DNA of 64,000 nt, from the NCBI GenBank assembly GCA_012845835.1, contig JABAKD010000023.1:124001-188000 (forward strand), in the 5' to 3' direction. The notes under the pieces were generated by a model. It was not told where the DNA came from. It did no database searches and saw only the letters and a list, made by a program, of their open reading frames with translations. The stretch comes from Undaria pinnatifida. Its lineage: Eukaryota; Sar; Phaeophyceae; Laminariales; Alariaceae. Of the stretch, positions 44,522 through 55,865 are shown piece by piece. Position numbers and translations under genes: made by a program. Position 1 is the stretch's first letter; every line of letters starts with the position of its first letter.

Positions 44522-47500
44522 GGGTTGCGCCACCTGCTGAAAGAGGTGAGGATCATTTTCCGGTCTCTTCAGGAACCAACGCTCCATGCTTACCATATGA
44601 TACTACTCCGGCGTCGACGAAGCTCGGTTGAAGTTGAAAAAAAGCAAATGTTTTATCGAGTTACACACGCGTAGTTTCCTATGAGGTGCAGTGCAGTTAT
44701 TGTGTACGTGTTGCGCTGGCGTTATAGCTTGGTCTAAAGGTTTTATTATCATTTTTTGTATGCATGGCGGTATGACGCCACTGCGCTAGGTTGCACGGAC
44801 TTGCCGTCCGCACAAGCCAATGGTATGGAAAAACTTTATTTGCTTTCATTCCACAACTAGCAACGCAGCTCGCCCGTCGATACACCTCCACCTCTCCCCC
44901 GCTGTGTTTTCTTGCTTCGTCGGTTCGTGATTACGCCGTTCGACCCGCCTAACCGTATACGTTGCCGCGTCTGAAACTCTATTCGTAGTAGCCAGTTGGA
45001 GCTGCCGACAATACAAATATGCACGCTCACCGTGGTCAACCCAGCCAGTACAATATTCCCCCAATTGTTCAATATCTCTTCTTCATAAACGATCCCACAT
45101 AATAACTGTTCTTCTACACTGCGAATATATCCCAGCCAAAGTCCGAGTAGTGTCTGCCAAGCCAAGTGAGTACGGTTGAGAAACGGCCACAACTACTCCA
45201 TGGCTACCCTCTCCCTCGTGCGTGATTCACGAATTTCACTCGAACAGATGGTCGGAAAGCATGATGCAGGGGCGAAGGTTGTGGCGTGTGCTTCCTGGCG
45301 CTTAACCAAAGGAGAAAACAACGTGCGGATGGCCACCGTTGTCCTCTCTAAACCATCTGATGCATACCCGTCCGACACCGCCATCGGTCTCTAACCGGTC
45401 ATGGGTAGCGAGGTGAAATGACTGGAAGACTGGGCTAACGCTAGAGTGTGTGAAAACCTGGGCGGTGGCTGCTGGTTGTGGGCCTGGATGTATTAGGGGA
45501 GTTGACTCTCTCTAGCATCATTGGGGGGGATCTACTAATGGTAAGATCGGTTTAGGTGACCTGGTGTGCAGGCGGGGGCACAGAAATATTATGCCTCCCC
45601 CTTGCCCTGTTATACCTCCCTTCTTCAGGCATTTGCTCCTTAATGTGTAGGGAGTAGATATTTGATTCTTGAGGTTAAGAGCTTGATTGCGTTCTTCGAC
45701 GTGGGTGCGGGGAGTGACATAACCTCTTCTCCCCACCCCCACGGCCTCTCCCGATATCCAGTACTTCGACAGTGAGGGAGAAAGTGGTCGTTGCTTGACG
45801 ATGGTGGTATTGACACTACGGCTATTTATGATACTAGAGCATCTCCCCCCCTACACCCCATCGCCCACGCTTTTCTCCTCATAAGAACTCCGATAGTATT
45901 GAGGAGTACACAGTTGCTTTTTGAGGAGCGTGTTGTGATCGAAGAATGGGCTCTATTCTACACTTGTTACTAGCGCGGTGCTCTCCGGAACAGCGACGCA
46001 TACATTGCGGTAGAGCACTATGCATGCCTGTTCAGCTCGGCGTTCCTGTTGCTCAAATGGCGTGCAGATCTGGTCGTCACTTGGACCACCGACGGTGAAT
46101 TGCGGTATAATAGTCTAAGCTCTACAGCATTTTAGCACATAACTCGCTATAAACATTTGCCACGGATGCCGCAGGTTCATTCTAAAATGACAATTTCTGT
46201 ATCGGTTGTAACACTCGTTTTTTGTATTGACCCGGGGGTTGTAGTATATGTATACAGTAGTCTTGTGGGTGTTTATGTCGCTCAGCCGGGGGAGTTCGAT
46301 CCTTGACGCCAACAGTACGAAATCATGGGCTGTTAAATTTTCAGGTTTCGACGTAAACGTGGAACATGGAAAAAAATGTTGAAGTATAGAGCAAGCGCCT
46401 CCAAAACACGTCAAAGCACTTTCCAGAAGCAATGTCTGTTGTCTCAACGTATGTGATCGAGCACCATTGCATTACCGCCCCCTACACCTCGAGTAAAAGG
46501 AGCATCCAAATGTACGGAATATCATACCGCATTTGAGTCATCCCACTAAAGACGTTACAGGTTTTGCGCCAAAAAGTCCCTGGCCAATTGAGTTCCTCAT
46601 GTGAAAAACTACCGGTTGGTTAAGCAATTTCACGAATACATGTGTTTTCAGGACTAAGGCATAGAAGCTTGATCGGGATGTGCGAACGAATGCCTTCGGA
46701 GTTATTTTTCGGGTGAGATATCGAGTTCCTCATGTCAGGAGCTCAAGGACTGATGCTGTGCACCCCTATCGTGCTATGGCTCATTCGTGCTATGGACTGA
46801 TTCCACGACAGCCCCCCGCTAAAACCGGCGCTTTGTTCGACGAGAATTTCATTGCTGATCGAGACAAGGATTGACGTTTTTTAAAAACGTATGCTCCTAT
46901 GTTTTCTTGTTAGAAAAGGATAATCGAACGATGACGTCCGAGTGGCAGGGGGCACTGCGTTGCGTTAGATACGGCCAGGATCTCCATTCAAAGCCGATGG
47001 TTTCGTTAAAGGAATTATTATGGAGGCACCGTAACACGGCTTTCCGAGGACTCCACGATGTCTCCATATTCTGTTAACAACAAAAGACAGGTTTGCCGGT
47101 ATAGTCTATGTAGTAATCGACATTTCAGTGCATAATCGATAGTTTGGCATATGTTTTTATCGGGACCTGGGGAAGGGTGTTTAGGCTCGGGGGCATGCGA
47201 GCTCGAACAGGAGCCTTCCCTTTTTCGCTGTGGAGCGCAGCGGTGACGAGACTCGTTCTACAAAAGAGGTAGCACTTTTCGTGAGAAAAAAAATGAAGTC
47301 TAAATGACGGGGCTCCTTAAGCCGGAATTAACCGAATTAGGTCATTTCGTCGTTCACCTAGGCCATCATCTTTTTCACCCGCTAGCTATTATAGTTATCG
47401 CCAAATCAATTTTTGGGAGACGTCTTTAAAGCTCCCAATATTGAGGAACACCCTCGAAAAAAATGGTGCGCCTCGATCGTAGCACGCATCACGAGTAGGT

Positions 47501-47881
47501 TAGCAAGACTGAGTCCAGCACACAACCACGTAGGTGTTCTTGTTGAGAGCGTCAGCACATCAACGTAGTCCATGAGTTGGTCAATATAGTGTGCACTCTG
47601 TTTCTGTCCGTTCTTGCTCTTACTCTCCCGCCCATTTTTCATATTTAATTAGGACCAAAAACGTAAGTAACACGTGCTTGATCACCCCTGAAAGTCCGAT
47701 TTGTTTTGCCTCATATATGCCTCTTCCAATATCGTTTCCACGCTCGCTGACATATAGTTTTGTTTCGTTATTGTGCCCCCTACAAAACAGCGGGAAAGGC
47801 CAAGATAGCTTACTTTGCTGGTTTGCTCGTAAGGGCCTACGACTGGTGGTTGCAGCAAAAGTAGTGGTAACAAAGTATAGC
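44522..47881. other. Gene-poor stretch
   Basis: Frames at 44857-45192 (minus, one hydrophobic segment) and 46115-46447 (minus) show no domain. At 46278-46300 a GGGAGTTCGATCCTTGACGC string resembles a pol III B box but lacks an A box at the right distance. Confidence 0.45.
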
Positions 47882-47954
47882 AGGTATACTAGGTATACTA
47901 GGTATACTAGGTATACTAGGTATACTAGGTATACTAGGTGTACTAGGTACACTA
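47882..47954. repeat. 9-bp minisatellite
   Basis: AGGTATACT is repeated about eight times, the last copies diverging (AGGTGTACT, AGGTACACT). The unit is a multiple of three without stops, so both strands stay open as (RYT)n or (LVY)n. Confidence 0.95.
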
Positions 47955-47969
47955 GATGTAGTTTACGAG

Positions 47970-48232
47970 AGACGCGTGCCACGATAGAGGTGCACCACTT
48001 TTTTTCCGAGGATCATCACAACTTGAGGGTTCAAGACCTTCTCGTCCAAAATATGGTTTCGAGAAGAGTAAAACTATTACACACCGGACGAAACATGCCA
48101 TGGCCTACAGTAGGTACACTACAAGAATCATGCTAAAAATTGAGAATGGTCCACTGATTTCCGACGAGAGTTTTCAGAAACCACTTTATTTCACACCAAA
48201 CGTGACAACTACCTCTACTGTAGCACACGACT
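47970..48232. mobile_element. MITE family copy 2
   Basis: 263 bp. The left end AGACGCGTGCCACGATAGAGG is mirrored by the right end CCTCTACTGTAGCACACGACT. The interior shares GGTGCACCA, CCATGGCCTA, AATCATGC and TTTCACACCAAACG with the other copies. It begins 15 bases after the 9-bp minisatellite. Confidence 0.8.
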
Positions 48233-49509
48233 AGAATCGGAAACAGAAATGGGCAATTGATATCGATAACAAGAATAGTAACAATGACGCATTCTCACTA
48301 GATAGGTATTGCTAGTTTACCTGGCTAGCCGGTCCATGATACTGCCCGGCATGCCCGTAAACTTTCTCGTGTAGTGTTTGAAATAGAAAAGCGCTGTGTC
48401 GAAACGGCGTTATACGTATACGCATGAAATTCTACTCCATCTGAGGCTTGGAGAGTACGACGCAGGCAGCGTTCGACGTGGTCAAATACCCAAAAACATT
48501 GTGGGCGTTAACCCTGTTTGTGCGAGGCAGTCCCTGAGACATCGCACACGTTTCCTGTGCGCCCCTGCTAAACAATTAAAGAAGATTGACTGTTGATTTA
48601 TCCTTCTTCTCGTAGAAAGCGATAACTCAGAGGCCCCGAACAGACCGAAAAAACCCCCACGAAGCATTCATACAACAAGAGACCCCAAACGTCCAAGGGC
48701 ACCATGTAACGGGAGCTTTGGCCAGAAATTGTGAGAGGCGCCTCGAGTGATGGGCTCTAAAAAGCAATTCGTAAACTAGATTAAAAAAATTGTTTTGAGA
48801 AAGCGAGAGGTGGGAACGTATTGATACACTCATGGCCTGAGGTACACCGATAAATACCACAGTACAAATATTTCACCGATTTCTGGCTACAAAAAAGCAA
48901 CAGGCAACAGAAACGCTTGTATCGTACCATGGCCAAGGAAAAGGTGGTGCCGATAGACCCATCGTCACTGCTGTGTTTATTCCCCTCGCACCAGCACCAA
49001 TGACTTTATACCTCACGGATAAATCCATGCATTTTTTGGCGCAGCGTACGTGACCCCTCCCTTACGGACTTCATATCACCAAATAGTACAGCATGGAAGC
49101 TCAAAACCGAAATGAAGGAAGGGATCCCACTCGCGCCAGTGACTGACTCTTCCACTGCAAGACAAAAGTCTCAAAAACAACCCTCCCAATGTAGGCTTGG
49201 TTACCAACCACCCGTTCGATATCGATTTACTAGAGGAGCATAGAATGACACGTGTGCAAAAACTGAGGATATAGCTCGAACTTCGCCATGGGGATCCTCA
49301 GTTGAGGTATTTGATTCACCATACACACGACGGATTTGACAAACATTATGGTGAACTCGAAAGAAATTTTCCATGGCAAAGAAATATAGGAACAATTGTC
49401 TAAAGCAAACAAAACTGTTTTGATACACGGTACGGTTAAGATGACACCACGCGCTATTCTATAAGCCTCCTGACGTGAGGAGCGCTGAAGCTCAACATAT
49501 AATTTTCAT
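48233..49509. other. Spacer, no supported gene
   Basis: Only short frames without domains. Confidence 0.45.
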
Positions 49510-49817
49510 GCCGGTCGCCCCGGTGGCGTATCAGGTTAACCTCGAGTCTGGTATAGGTCAGTTTCGTGAATTCGAGCTCCGCCGAGTGCATACTCGTATA
49601 TATTCGTTGGGACTTTTTCATGTGCACAAATTGACTTGCGGAAAGCGCGAGAGCGTGAGTTAGCAACACACGATAAAAAATCGACGAGCAGTGGGAGCGC
49701 TGAACCCTTTGCGCGATAAAAATTGAAGGCAAGAACCGGGGGGGGAAAGGGACGACACCTGTAACCACCGCTTGTCCAGAAGCTGGAAAGTAAAAGCGCG
49801 CGAAAAAAAAAAAAAAA
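49510..49817 (+). mobile_element. tRNA-derived SINE-like element, copy 2
   Basis: The head starts GCCGGTCGCCCCGGTGGCGT, matching copy 1 (14889), with an A-box-like TGGCGTATCAGGTTA at 49524 and a B-box-like GAATTCGAGCTCC near 49568. The body shares GCTGAACCCTTTGCGCGATAA with copy 1. The element ends in an A15 tail at 49803-49817. Confidence 0.65.
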
Positions 49818-50351
49818 CTCGTACTAGTCTTGAGTAAACTCAAAGCGTACCCCGACGAGCAAACCTATGATATAGTCTAGACATATACGGAACAAGTTCA
49901 CGACGAAAACTAAACGAGGACATTCCAACATTTTCGGGTTTAAGAGTACCTTAATTTACAAAATAATGAAAACAAAACCACTACGAACCTCAATGGCAGC
50001 ATGCGTCAGTTTCGAACTAGACCGAATCTGTAGTCCAACATAATGCGGTAGTTTGGACTCTGCGTGTTGTCTCTATCTACCACAATAGAGGTTTTTGCTC
50101 TCAACGCCATGCATCTAACCCGTTGGTGAACACATGTCATTGCCGCTCGATAGCAACACACTCCCCAGAAACAACAACGTTCACGCGATTACTTGGTGAT
50201 TTGAAATGCTTTCGCAATCGATTCACATCACGGCCACGAAACTACGCATCAAAGGAGCGCGAATAGTCTCCATCCCGCAATGAGACCAGACACCACGGCG
50301 TGTACAGTAGCCACAGTATAAGGTTTACGTGGATAGTACCGACACGTGCGG
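49818..50351. other. Spacer, no supported gene
   Basis: Nothing recognised. Confidence 0.45.
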
Positions 50352-50858
50352 CTAGAACGAAACGGACAGCCCAAACTCGGTATTGATTAGGTTTCCCAGG
50401 TTGCTGTTCGCCCGTTGAACGGTAATATTCAGCCGTATAAGCCGATGAGTCCGCTTGTCAACAGTGACGACGGTGCTGTCGTTCATGTCTGTAATAAAGG
50501 TACGTGAAGATAACACCTGGTACGTGAGGAAGGCCCCTACTGGAGCCAATACCCACGGCTTCGAAGAGTGACCCTCCTTTATAATGACCGTTATCCATGT
50601 AATTCGGGGATTGTTCACGGTTGTGTTCCGACCTCTCCCGTTTTCTACACGCTCCTGCACCTCACACGGCGCATACGGGGTGGTAGCAGCGAAGCACAAG
50701 CTGTCGTTCAAGAGCATGGTACTGGCAGTAGCCGAAGCGGTTGTCGATACACCTGGGGTGCCAGCTTTGTTGCAACACGGTCGTGTGCAGGTCACCTTTA
50801 GCGAAAGTTTGCCATGCGTCTTGCAGTATTCTGGCGTCGCACTGCCGCATACGCACAT
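50352..50858 (-). CDS. Hypothetical ORF, 168 codons
   Basis: The first 30 residues are Cys-rich (MCVCGSATPEYCKTHG, CTRPCCNKAG). The rest is rich in Thr, Val and Ser, with beta-like patterns (TVVTVDKRTHRLIRLNITVQ). There is no signal peptide at this start, so it might be an internal or last exon of an extracellular protein. No family recognised, and length alone is not decisive. Confidence 0.3.
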   Translation of the reverse strand: MCVCGSATPEYCKTHGKLSLKVTCTRPCCNKAGTPGVSTTASATASTMLLNDSLCFAATTPYAPCEVQERVENGRGRNTTVNNPRITWITVIIKEGHSSKPWVLAPVGAFLTYQVLSSRTFITDMNDSTVVTVDKRTHRLIRLNITVQRANSNLGNLINTEFGLSVSF

Positions 50859-51787
50859 TTCAGGTACGATTCATACAAACAACAAGAGATGCGGACGTTC
50901 AACATTCCGTTCTTTTATGTTCCTTGCAAAATAACCAGATGTTTTGATGTCCTTGCCATTTTTAGGTCGGCTGCTTCAAGCATGATTCATGTGAGCAGCG
51001 CTAACGTAAGGCGTTCACCATACTGAGCTCATAATGTATTTTGAAGTATGCCCGAATCTTGCTCCCCTCAATATTGTAGTACGCACTTGTCAGGTATGAT
51101 TCCTACTAGCAACACGCGATGCTGACGTCCAACATTACGTTTTGAAAATACTCTTGCAATAACCAGATCTTATATATCCTTGCCATTTTTGCTTCGATAC
51201 CTCAAGCACGATTCAAAGAGGGAAACAAGCCCGCATGAAGAATAACAACCAACGCGGCGGCGTGATCAGTCGGTATTCACTGCAAGAACAAACCGGTACG
51301 ACGAACCTGCCCATCCATCCGCATCTATCATTGGCGTATGACAACGAGTCGCATACGCGGGTTTGCACTTGTCTCCTTGTGCAATCCACTCCCGTAGTAA
51401 CCGCTATAAAAACGCTACGGATGATGGTTAATCTACTTTGCAGTTTATAGATTGATGTGGTCCAATACATTTAACACAACTATCCCCATTGTTCCGACTC
51501 GAAATATGTCGAGTGGGTACCTGTCAGCGTTGGCTCGTTAGTTATCTGAAAAGAAACTCCAGCGTGGACGGCCGAAGGCGACAACGAGAAGGCCGTCCAA
51601 GTAACGGTTTTAAGCAACTCCAAACAAAACAGGTCGACTTCGATGTCACACCGCAACACGAGACAATGGGACCCATAGACAAAAGCCTTAGGGCAAGTAC
51701 CTATATGACTTCGCCACCCTCCCCTATTGAATTCGTTGGTCGGACGGCAGCCACAGCAGGAGTGCTGCTGGCGCTGACGAGGCGGTC
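50859..51787. other. Spacer and 3' flank of EsV-1-7 gene C
   Basis: Downstream of gene C (minus strand, about 51770 to 51690), CAGCACTCCTGCTGTGGCTG, then CCGTCCGACCAA, resembles the 3' flanks of copies A and B (CTGCTGCAGTGGTCACCTTC in A). The shared ancestry thus reaches past the stop codon. The antisense frame at 51489-51893 is a shadow. Confidence 0.5.
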
Positions 51788-54148
51788 TCAAAACTTGACA
51801 GCAAGGTCTACTTCAGACTTGACGGAAACCCCAGTAACGTTCTCGCCCGGCGAAGGGTTCGGGGCATTCAAAAACCTCTGGCGGGTGTGCTGATATATGG
51901 TTCCGACTGTAGTTTCGACAATACGCCCACCCCACCCACGGGAAACTGAGGTGTTGTGAGGAACTCCCGTACTGGAACCAGTATCAACAGTTTGTGGGCC
52001 CCGCCTCCGGAATTGCCTTTGATCGGCGCATTGTGAGGTCCTTCCCCCGTCGAGCTCCAACGCCGATCGTTTTCGACCGGCAACCACCTCCAACGATGTA
52101 TCTGGTTTTATCATTGAACCATCCACAATAGAGTTCTGGTGCCTGGAGCATGCATTCGTCTCGACCATTTTTGGTATATTCCGCGCTGTCTCCGATGTGC
52201 GCGAGTGCCCCAAATAAATTCCGGTGCGAACGTTCACCATGCCATGTAGTGCATGTCTTTTGCAGAACACCGCCTTGTGGCTGCCCTCGGCACTGAAGGA
52301 CGGTGCCTTCGTGCAGTTGTCGCCTGCGCAATGCTTCTTGGACACGTTGACCATGCCGTCCTCAACATGTAGCTTGCAGTACAATGCCCTCCTGCCCTCA
52401 ACGTTATAGCTCGCTCTCCTCGTGCAGGGGTCATGCGAGCAACGCTTGCTGTGCACGTCAACCATGCCGGCCTCAGCATGGTGACTGCAGTACACCCCAG
52501 ATTTGCGTCCATCGATATTGAACGTCGGTCGCTTTGTGCAGGAGTCATGTGAGCAACGCGTTGTGCGGATGCTAACCATGCCGTCCTTGGCATGGTGCCT
52601 GCAGTACACCGCCATTTTCCTTCCATGGGCATTGAAGGTGGCCGGCCTCGTGCAGGATTCATGTGCGCAATGCTTAGAAAAGACGTTCACCATACCATCT
52701 TCCGCATGCTGCCCGCAGAAAATCGCGCTCTTGCGGCCGTCGACATTAAAGGACGGGTGCTTGGTGCAGGCGTCATGTGCGCAACGCTTCCTGCGAACGA
52801 TTACCATGCCAACCTGGGAATGTTCCTTGCAAAACATGGGTCTTCCACCCTCGACGTTGTAGCTCGGTTGCCTCGTGCAAGAGTCATGTGAACAACGCTT
52901 ACCTCTAACGTTCACCATACCGTCTTCCGCATGTTGCAGGCAGAAAACTGCCTTGTCCTCGCCGTCGAAATTAAAGGACGGATACTTAGTGCATGCGTCA
53001 TAAGCGCAGTGACTCCTGCCGACGACAACCATGCCGACCTCGGCATGTTCCTTGCAGTACATGGCTCTCCTACCCGCGACATTATAAGTTGGTTGCCTCG
53101 TGCAAGAGTCATGTGAACAACGCTTACCTCTAACGTTCACCATACCGTCTTCCGCATGTTGCAGGCAGAAAACTGCCCTCTCCTCGCCGTCGAAATTAAA
53201 GGACGGATTCTTGGTGCATGCGTCATGTGCGCAGTGACCCCGGTCGACGTCAACCATGCCGGCCTCGGCATGATCCTTGCAGTACATGGGTCTTCTACCC
53301 ACGACGTTATAGTTCGGCTGCCTCGTGCAAGAGTCATGTAAGCAGTGCCTGGCGGAGGCATCTAAGATGCCATCCTCGGCATGCTCCATGCAGTAAACCG
53401 ATGTTTTGCTTCCATGGGCATTAAAGGTGGCCGGCTTCGTGCAGGATTCACGTGAGCAACGCTTAGCTGAAACGTTTTCTATACCGCCTTCCGCATGCTG
53501 CCCACAGAAAATCGAAATATGGCCGCCGTCGACATTGAAGGCCGGGTACTCGGTGCAGGCGTCATGTGCGCAACGCTTCTTGTAGACGACTACCACGCCG
53601 ACCTGAGAGTGTTGCTTGCAGTACAAGGCGGTTTTGCTTCCGTCGACATTGACGGCAGGTCGTCTCGTGCAGGCTTCGCGCAAACAACGCTTAGCTCTAA
53701 CGTTGACCATGCCGTCTTCCGCATGTTGCTTGCAGTAAAACGCCCTCTTGCAGCCGTCGAAATTAAAGGACGGATTCTTGGTGCATGCGTCATGTGCGCA
53801 GTGTCTCCTGCGGACGGAAACCATGCCGACCTCGGCATGTTGCTTGCAGTAAATGGCTCTCCTACCCGCGACGTTGTAGCTCGGTTGCTTCGCGCAAGAT
53901 TCATGCAAGCAGGGTCTGTTGCGGACAGATATCATGCCATCCTCGGCATGCTTGCTGCAGTACGCCACTGTCTTGCCTCCATCGGCACTAAAGATCGCTC
54001 GCCTCGCGCAAGAGTCGTATGAGCAACACTTAGCTAAAACAATCACCATGCCGTCCTCAGCATGTTCCTGGCAGAATATGGGCTTCTTGCAGCCCGGGGT
54101 ACTGAATGTTGCAAATTTTGGGCACTGCCAGAAAAAGCAGCCCTGCAT
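51788..54148 (-). CDS. EsV-1-7 repeat protein, intact copy C (17 repeats)
   Basis: 786 codons from ATG 54148 to TGA 51788. From residue 4 to about 640 there are 17 tandem EsV-1-7 repeats of about 37 residues, each C-x4-C-x15/16-C-x2-H plus about 12 residues, for example CSHDSCTRQPTYN...YCKEHAEVGMVVV. Three Cys and one His per repeat should bind one zinc, and the ligands are kept in essentially every repeat. A tail of about 145 residues follows, with GRKRSALELDGG (possible nuclear signal) and the end VKSEVDLAVKF. EsV-1-7 proteins occur in brown algae and the phaeovirus EsV-1. IMMEDIATE UPRIGHT has this domain and affects basal development, but the molecular role is unknown. An upstream exon is possible (54240-54290). 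The intact frame over 2.3 kb, beside two dead paralogues, argues for function. Confidence 0.93.
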   Translation of the reverse strand: MQGCFFWQCPKFATFSTPGCKKPIFCQEHAEDGMVIVLAKCCSYDSCARRAIFSADGGKTVAYCSKHAEDGMISVRNRPCLHESCAKQPSYNVAGRRAIYCKQHAEVGMVSVRRRHCAHDACTKNPSFNFDGCKRAFYCKQHAEDGMVNVRAKRCLREACTRRPAVNVDGSKTALYCKQHSQVGVVVVYKKRCAHDACTEYPAFNVDGGHISIFCGQHAEGGIENVSAKRCSRESCTKPATFNAHGSKTSVYCMEHAEDGILDASARHCLHDSCTRQPNYNVVGRRPMYCKDHAEAGMVDVDRGHCAHDACTKNPSFNFDGEERAVFCLQHAEDGMVNVRGKRCSHDSCTRQPTYNVAGRRAMYCKEHAEVGMVVVGRSHCAYDACTKYPSFNFDGEDKAVFCLQHAEDGMVNVRGKRCSHDSCTRQPSYNVEGGRPMFCKEHSQVGMVIVRRKRCAHDACTKHPSFNVDGRKSAIFCGQHAEDGMVNVFSKHCAHESCTRPATFNAHGRKMAVYCRHHAKDGMVSIRTTRCSHDSCTKRPTFNIDGRKSGVYCSHHAEAGMVDVHSKRCSHDPCTRRASYNVEGRRALYCKLHVEDGMVNVSKKHCAGDNCTKAPSFSAEGSHKAVFCKRHALHGMVNVRTGIYLGHSRTSETARNIPKMVETNACSRHQNSIVDGSMIKPDTSLEVVAGRKRSALELDGGRTSQCADQRQFRRRGPQTVDTGSSTGVPHNTSVSRGWGGRIVETTVGTIYQHTRQRFLNAPNPSPGENVTGVSVKSEVDLAVKF

Positions 54149-54239
54149 TACCGTTTCTTGGTGGGCTGACGAAATGCCTCAGGCATACAGAATTCGACTT
54201 GCAGCCTCTCGATAGAAGTCGCTTGACCGCCGTACGCAC

Positions 54240-54290
54240 CTGCCATCCGTGCAAGCGGAATAATTCACAAACGTTACGGTCGAATGCCAC
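54240..54290 (-). other. Possible first exon of EsV-1-7 gene C
   Basis: ATG 54290 encodes MAFDRNVCELFRLHGWQ and ends at TGGCAG|GTGCGT, a good donor. Splicing to GCAG|GGCTGC (exon 2 from 54142) would keep the frame and replace the first two residues of the downstream start. The intron would be 97 bp (54143-54239). The same CAG|GTG[T/C]G-like donor occurs at the same place in copies A (near 17795) and B (near 28660). Its pyrimidine tract is weak, so translation from 54148 remains an alternative. Confidence 0.4.
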
Positions 54291-55865
54291 AAAAATTCCA
54301 CCGGTTTAGCACCACAGAGCTGAGTTTGACAAAGAGGAACAACCAACAACAAGGAACAACCAACTCTACATGTGGAAGAACAGTATTCGCGGTTGCGCTC
54401 TCTACTATTTTAACGGAAAGACTGGGTGTCTTAAACAAAACCGTTGGTTCTTCTTCATAGGAACCACCCGATCATTGTAGCGCTACATATACACCGGATT
54501 TGCGAATGATCGTCATTGTTCTTCGCTTGGTGTGTTGCGGTTAACCATGCCGTCTGAGTGTGTGCATTCGTCTTGTCGAACATGTTTCCAATGTAAGCAA
54601 TGGGGTAAACAAGTTGCGAAGAGTAAACTATGTCGTCATATAACTACACGCGCGAAGCAATGCACATTGTACAAATATACCCTCTCGTAGAAAACCCATT
54701 GTTTCGTATGTCTCCATGCCGTGCCAAATAAGATTCCGGGTGCAAAACCGCATGTTGAAGGTAGGCGCATCCGATGCACCGTCCATTGATACATAGGCAG
54801 CAACGAATCTCGTCAATGGGTGAACCTTCGGCATAGCGCCGCCACATGTCTAGTTGATGCCAATAAAATATGAAAAGTAGACGGTATGTACATTTTTCTA
54901 TATGCTTTTCCATCTGGATTCGTTTTTGGCTGACAGTGTTTGCCAAAGGCGCACGACTCTTATGTTCGTGGAGGGATACTAGCGCGTCGCTGCACTGGAA
55001 GGAGTATCCGTTCCTGTATTCAACAATAGGTTCCCCCTCTACGCGATGTCGGTTGCTGTTGGGTAGGCCGGCACGAGACACAAGCTCGGCGTGACATTGG
55101 CGAGGCAGACAGAGACTTCGAAAATCCTCTTTCACGCGTCAGATGCAGTACAACACAGTCAATGGCCGAGAGAAAAACGCGTGACAACCTCGCAGAAAAA
55201 CATTTCTCACTGACTATAGTACAGGTCGTTACATTTAGATCACGCTACACGTAGCATCTTACATCACGCCAAACCTGGCATCGGCAATGCACGATCAGTA
55301 CATGAAGTACGCACAACAGAGAAAAAGGCAACAGTTGCAGGTGGTGAGCGAGGATTACAGCTTAAGGAGGAAATCACAGAACCCCCTGCGTGCTGAAAAA
55401 CGTGCGATCGTGTAGGGAGTAGATTGTTGGGAAGACCAGTGCTGCCACCATGCGTATATCTACTTTATTATGTATTTCTGCTCAAAGTGCCCGGTTTGTG
55501 CATCCCTGGCATTTCTGGGGTCCCACTTGGACACCGCATCCGTCAAATACTTGCGGAACGGGCCAGATTTGCTTTGAACTCTTGTTCCACCTCATTTTGA
55601 TTTTTTGCGTTATATTTCCAGTGGTTTCTTGGCTTGTCAGCTGCCTTCTTCAACTTTACTTTCTGCCAACACATCTTCGACGTTTTTCGCGTTTTTTCCT
55701 CAATTCTGTGGAAGTAAGTTGAACTCCATACAACTTGCCGCAAATTTGCCGCCTGCTGTGAAATACCTGCGACGCGCTCCAGCTTTAGTTTAACTTTGGT
55801 TTCTTCCTTCACTATTTTTTTCTTCTCGCACGAAGTTTCATTGTACCAGAGGTCCTAGCGGGATT
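54291..55865. other. Upstream region of gene C and spacer
   Basis: A minus-strand frame at 54644-55135 (163 codons, Cys-rich near its end: CCLCINGRCIGC) has no recognised domain. Any promoter of gene C should lie just above 54290, but I see no clear TATA-like element. Confidence 0.4.

Noticed and set aside
46270-46310. Third SINE copy (GTTCGATCC B-box-like string)
   Set aside because: No A box at a fitting distance and no shared body or A tail.
52503-54022. Long plus-strand open frames antisense to EsV-1-7 gene C
   Set aside because: They follow the 37-codon repeat periodicity of the minus-strand gene and read the same zinc-repeat DNA backwards. No independent domain.
51788-54148. Integrated phaeovirus as source of the EsV-1-7 genes
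   Set aside because: The domain also occurs in EsV-1, but no viral capsid, polymerase, ATPase or other virus gene is seen in the window, and the domain is an established host family in brown algae.
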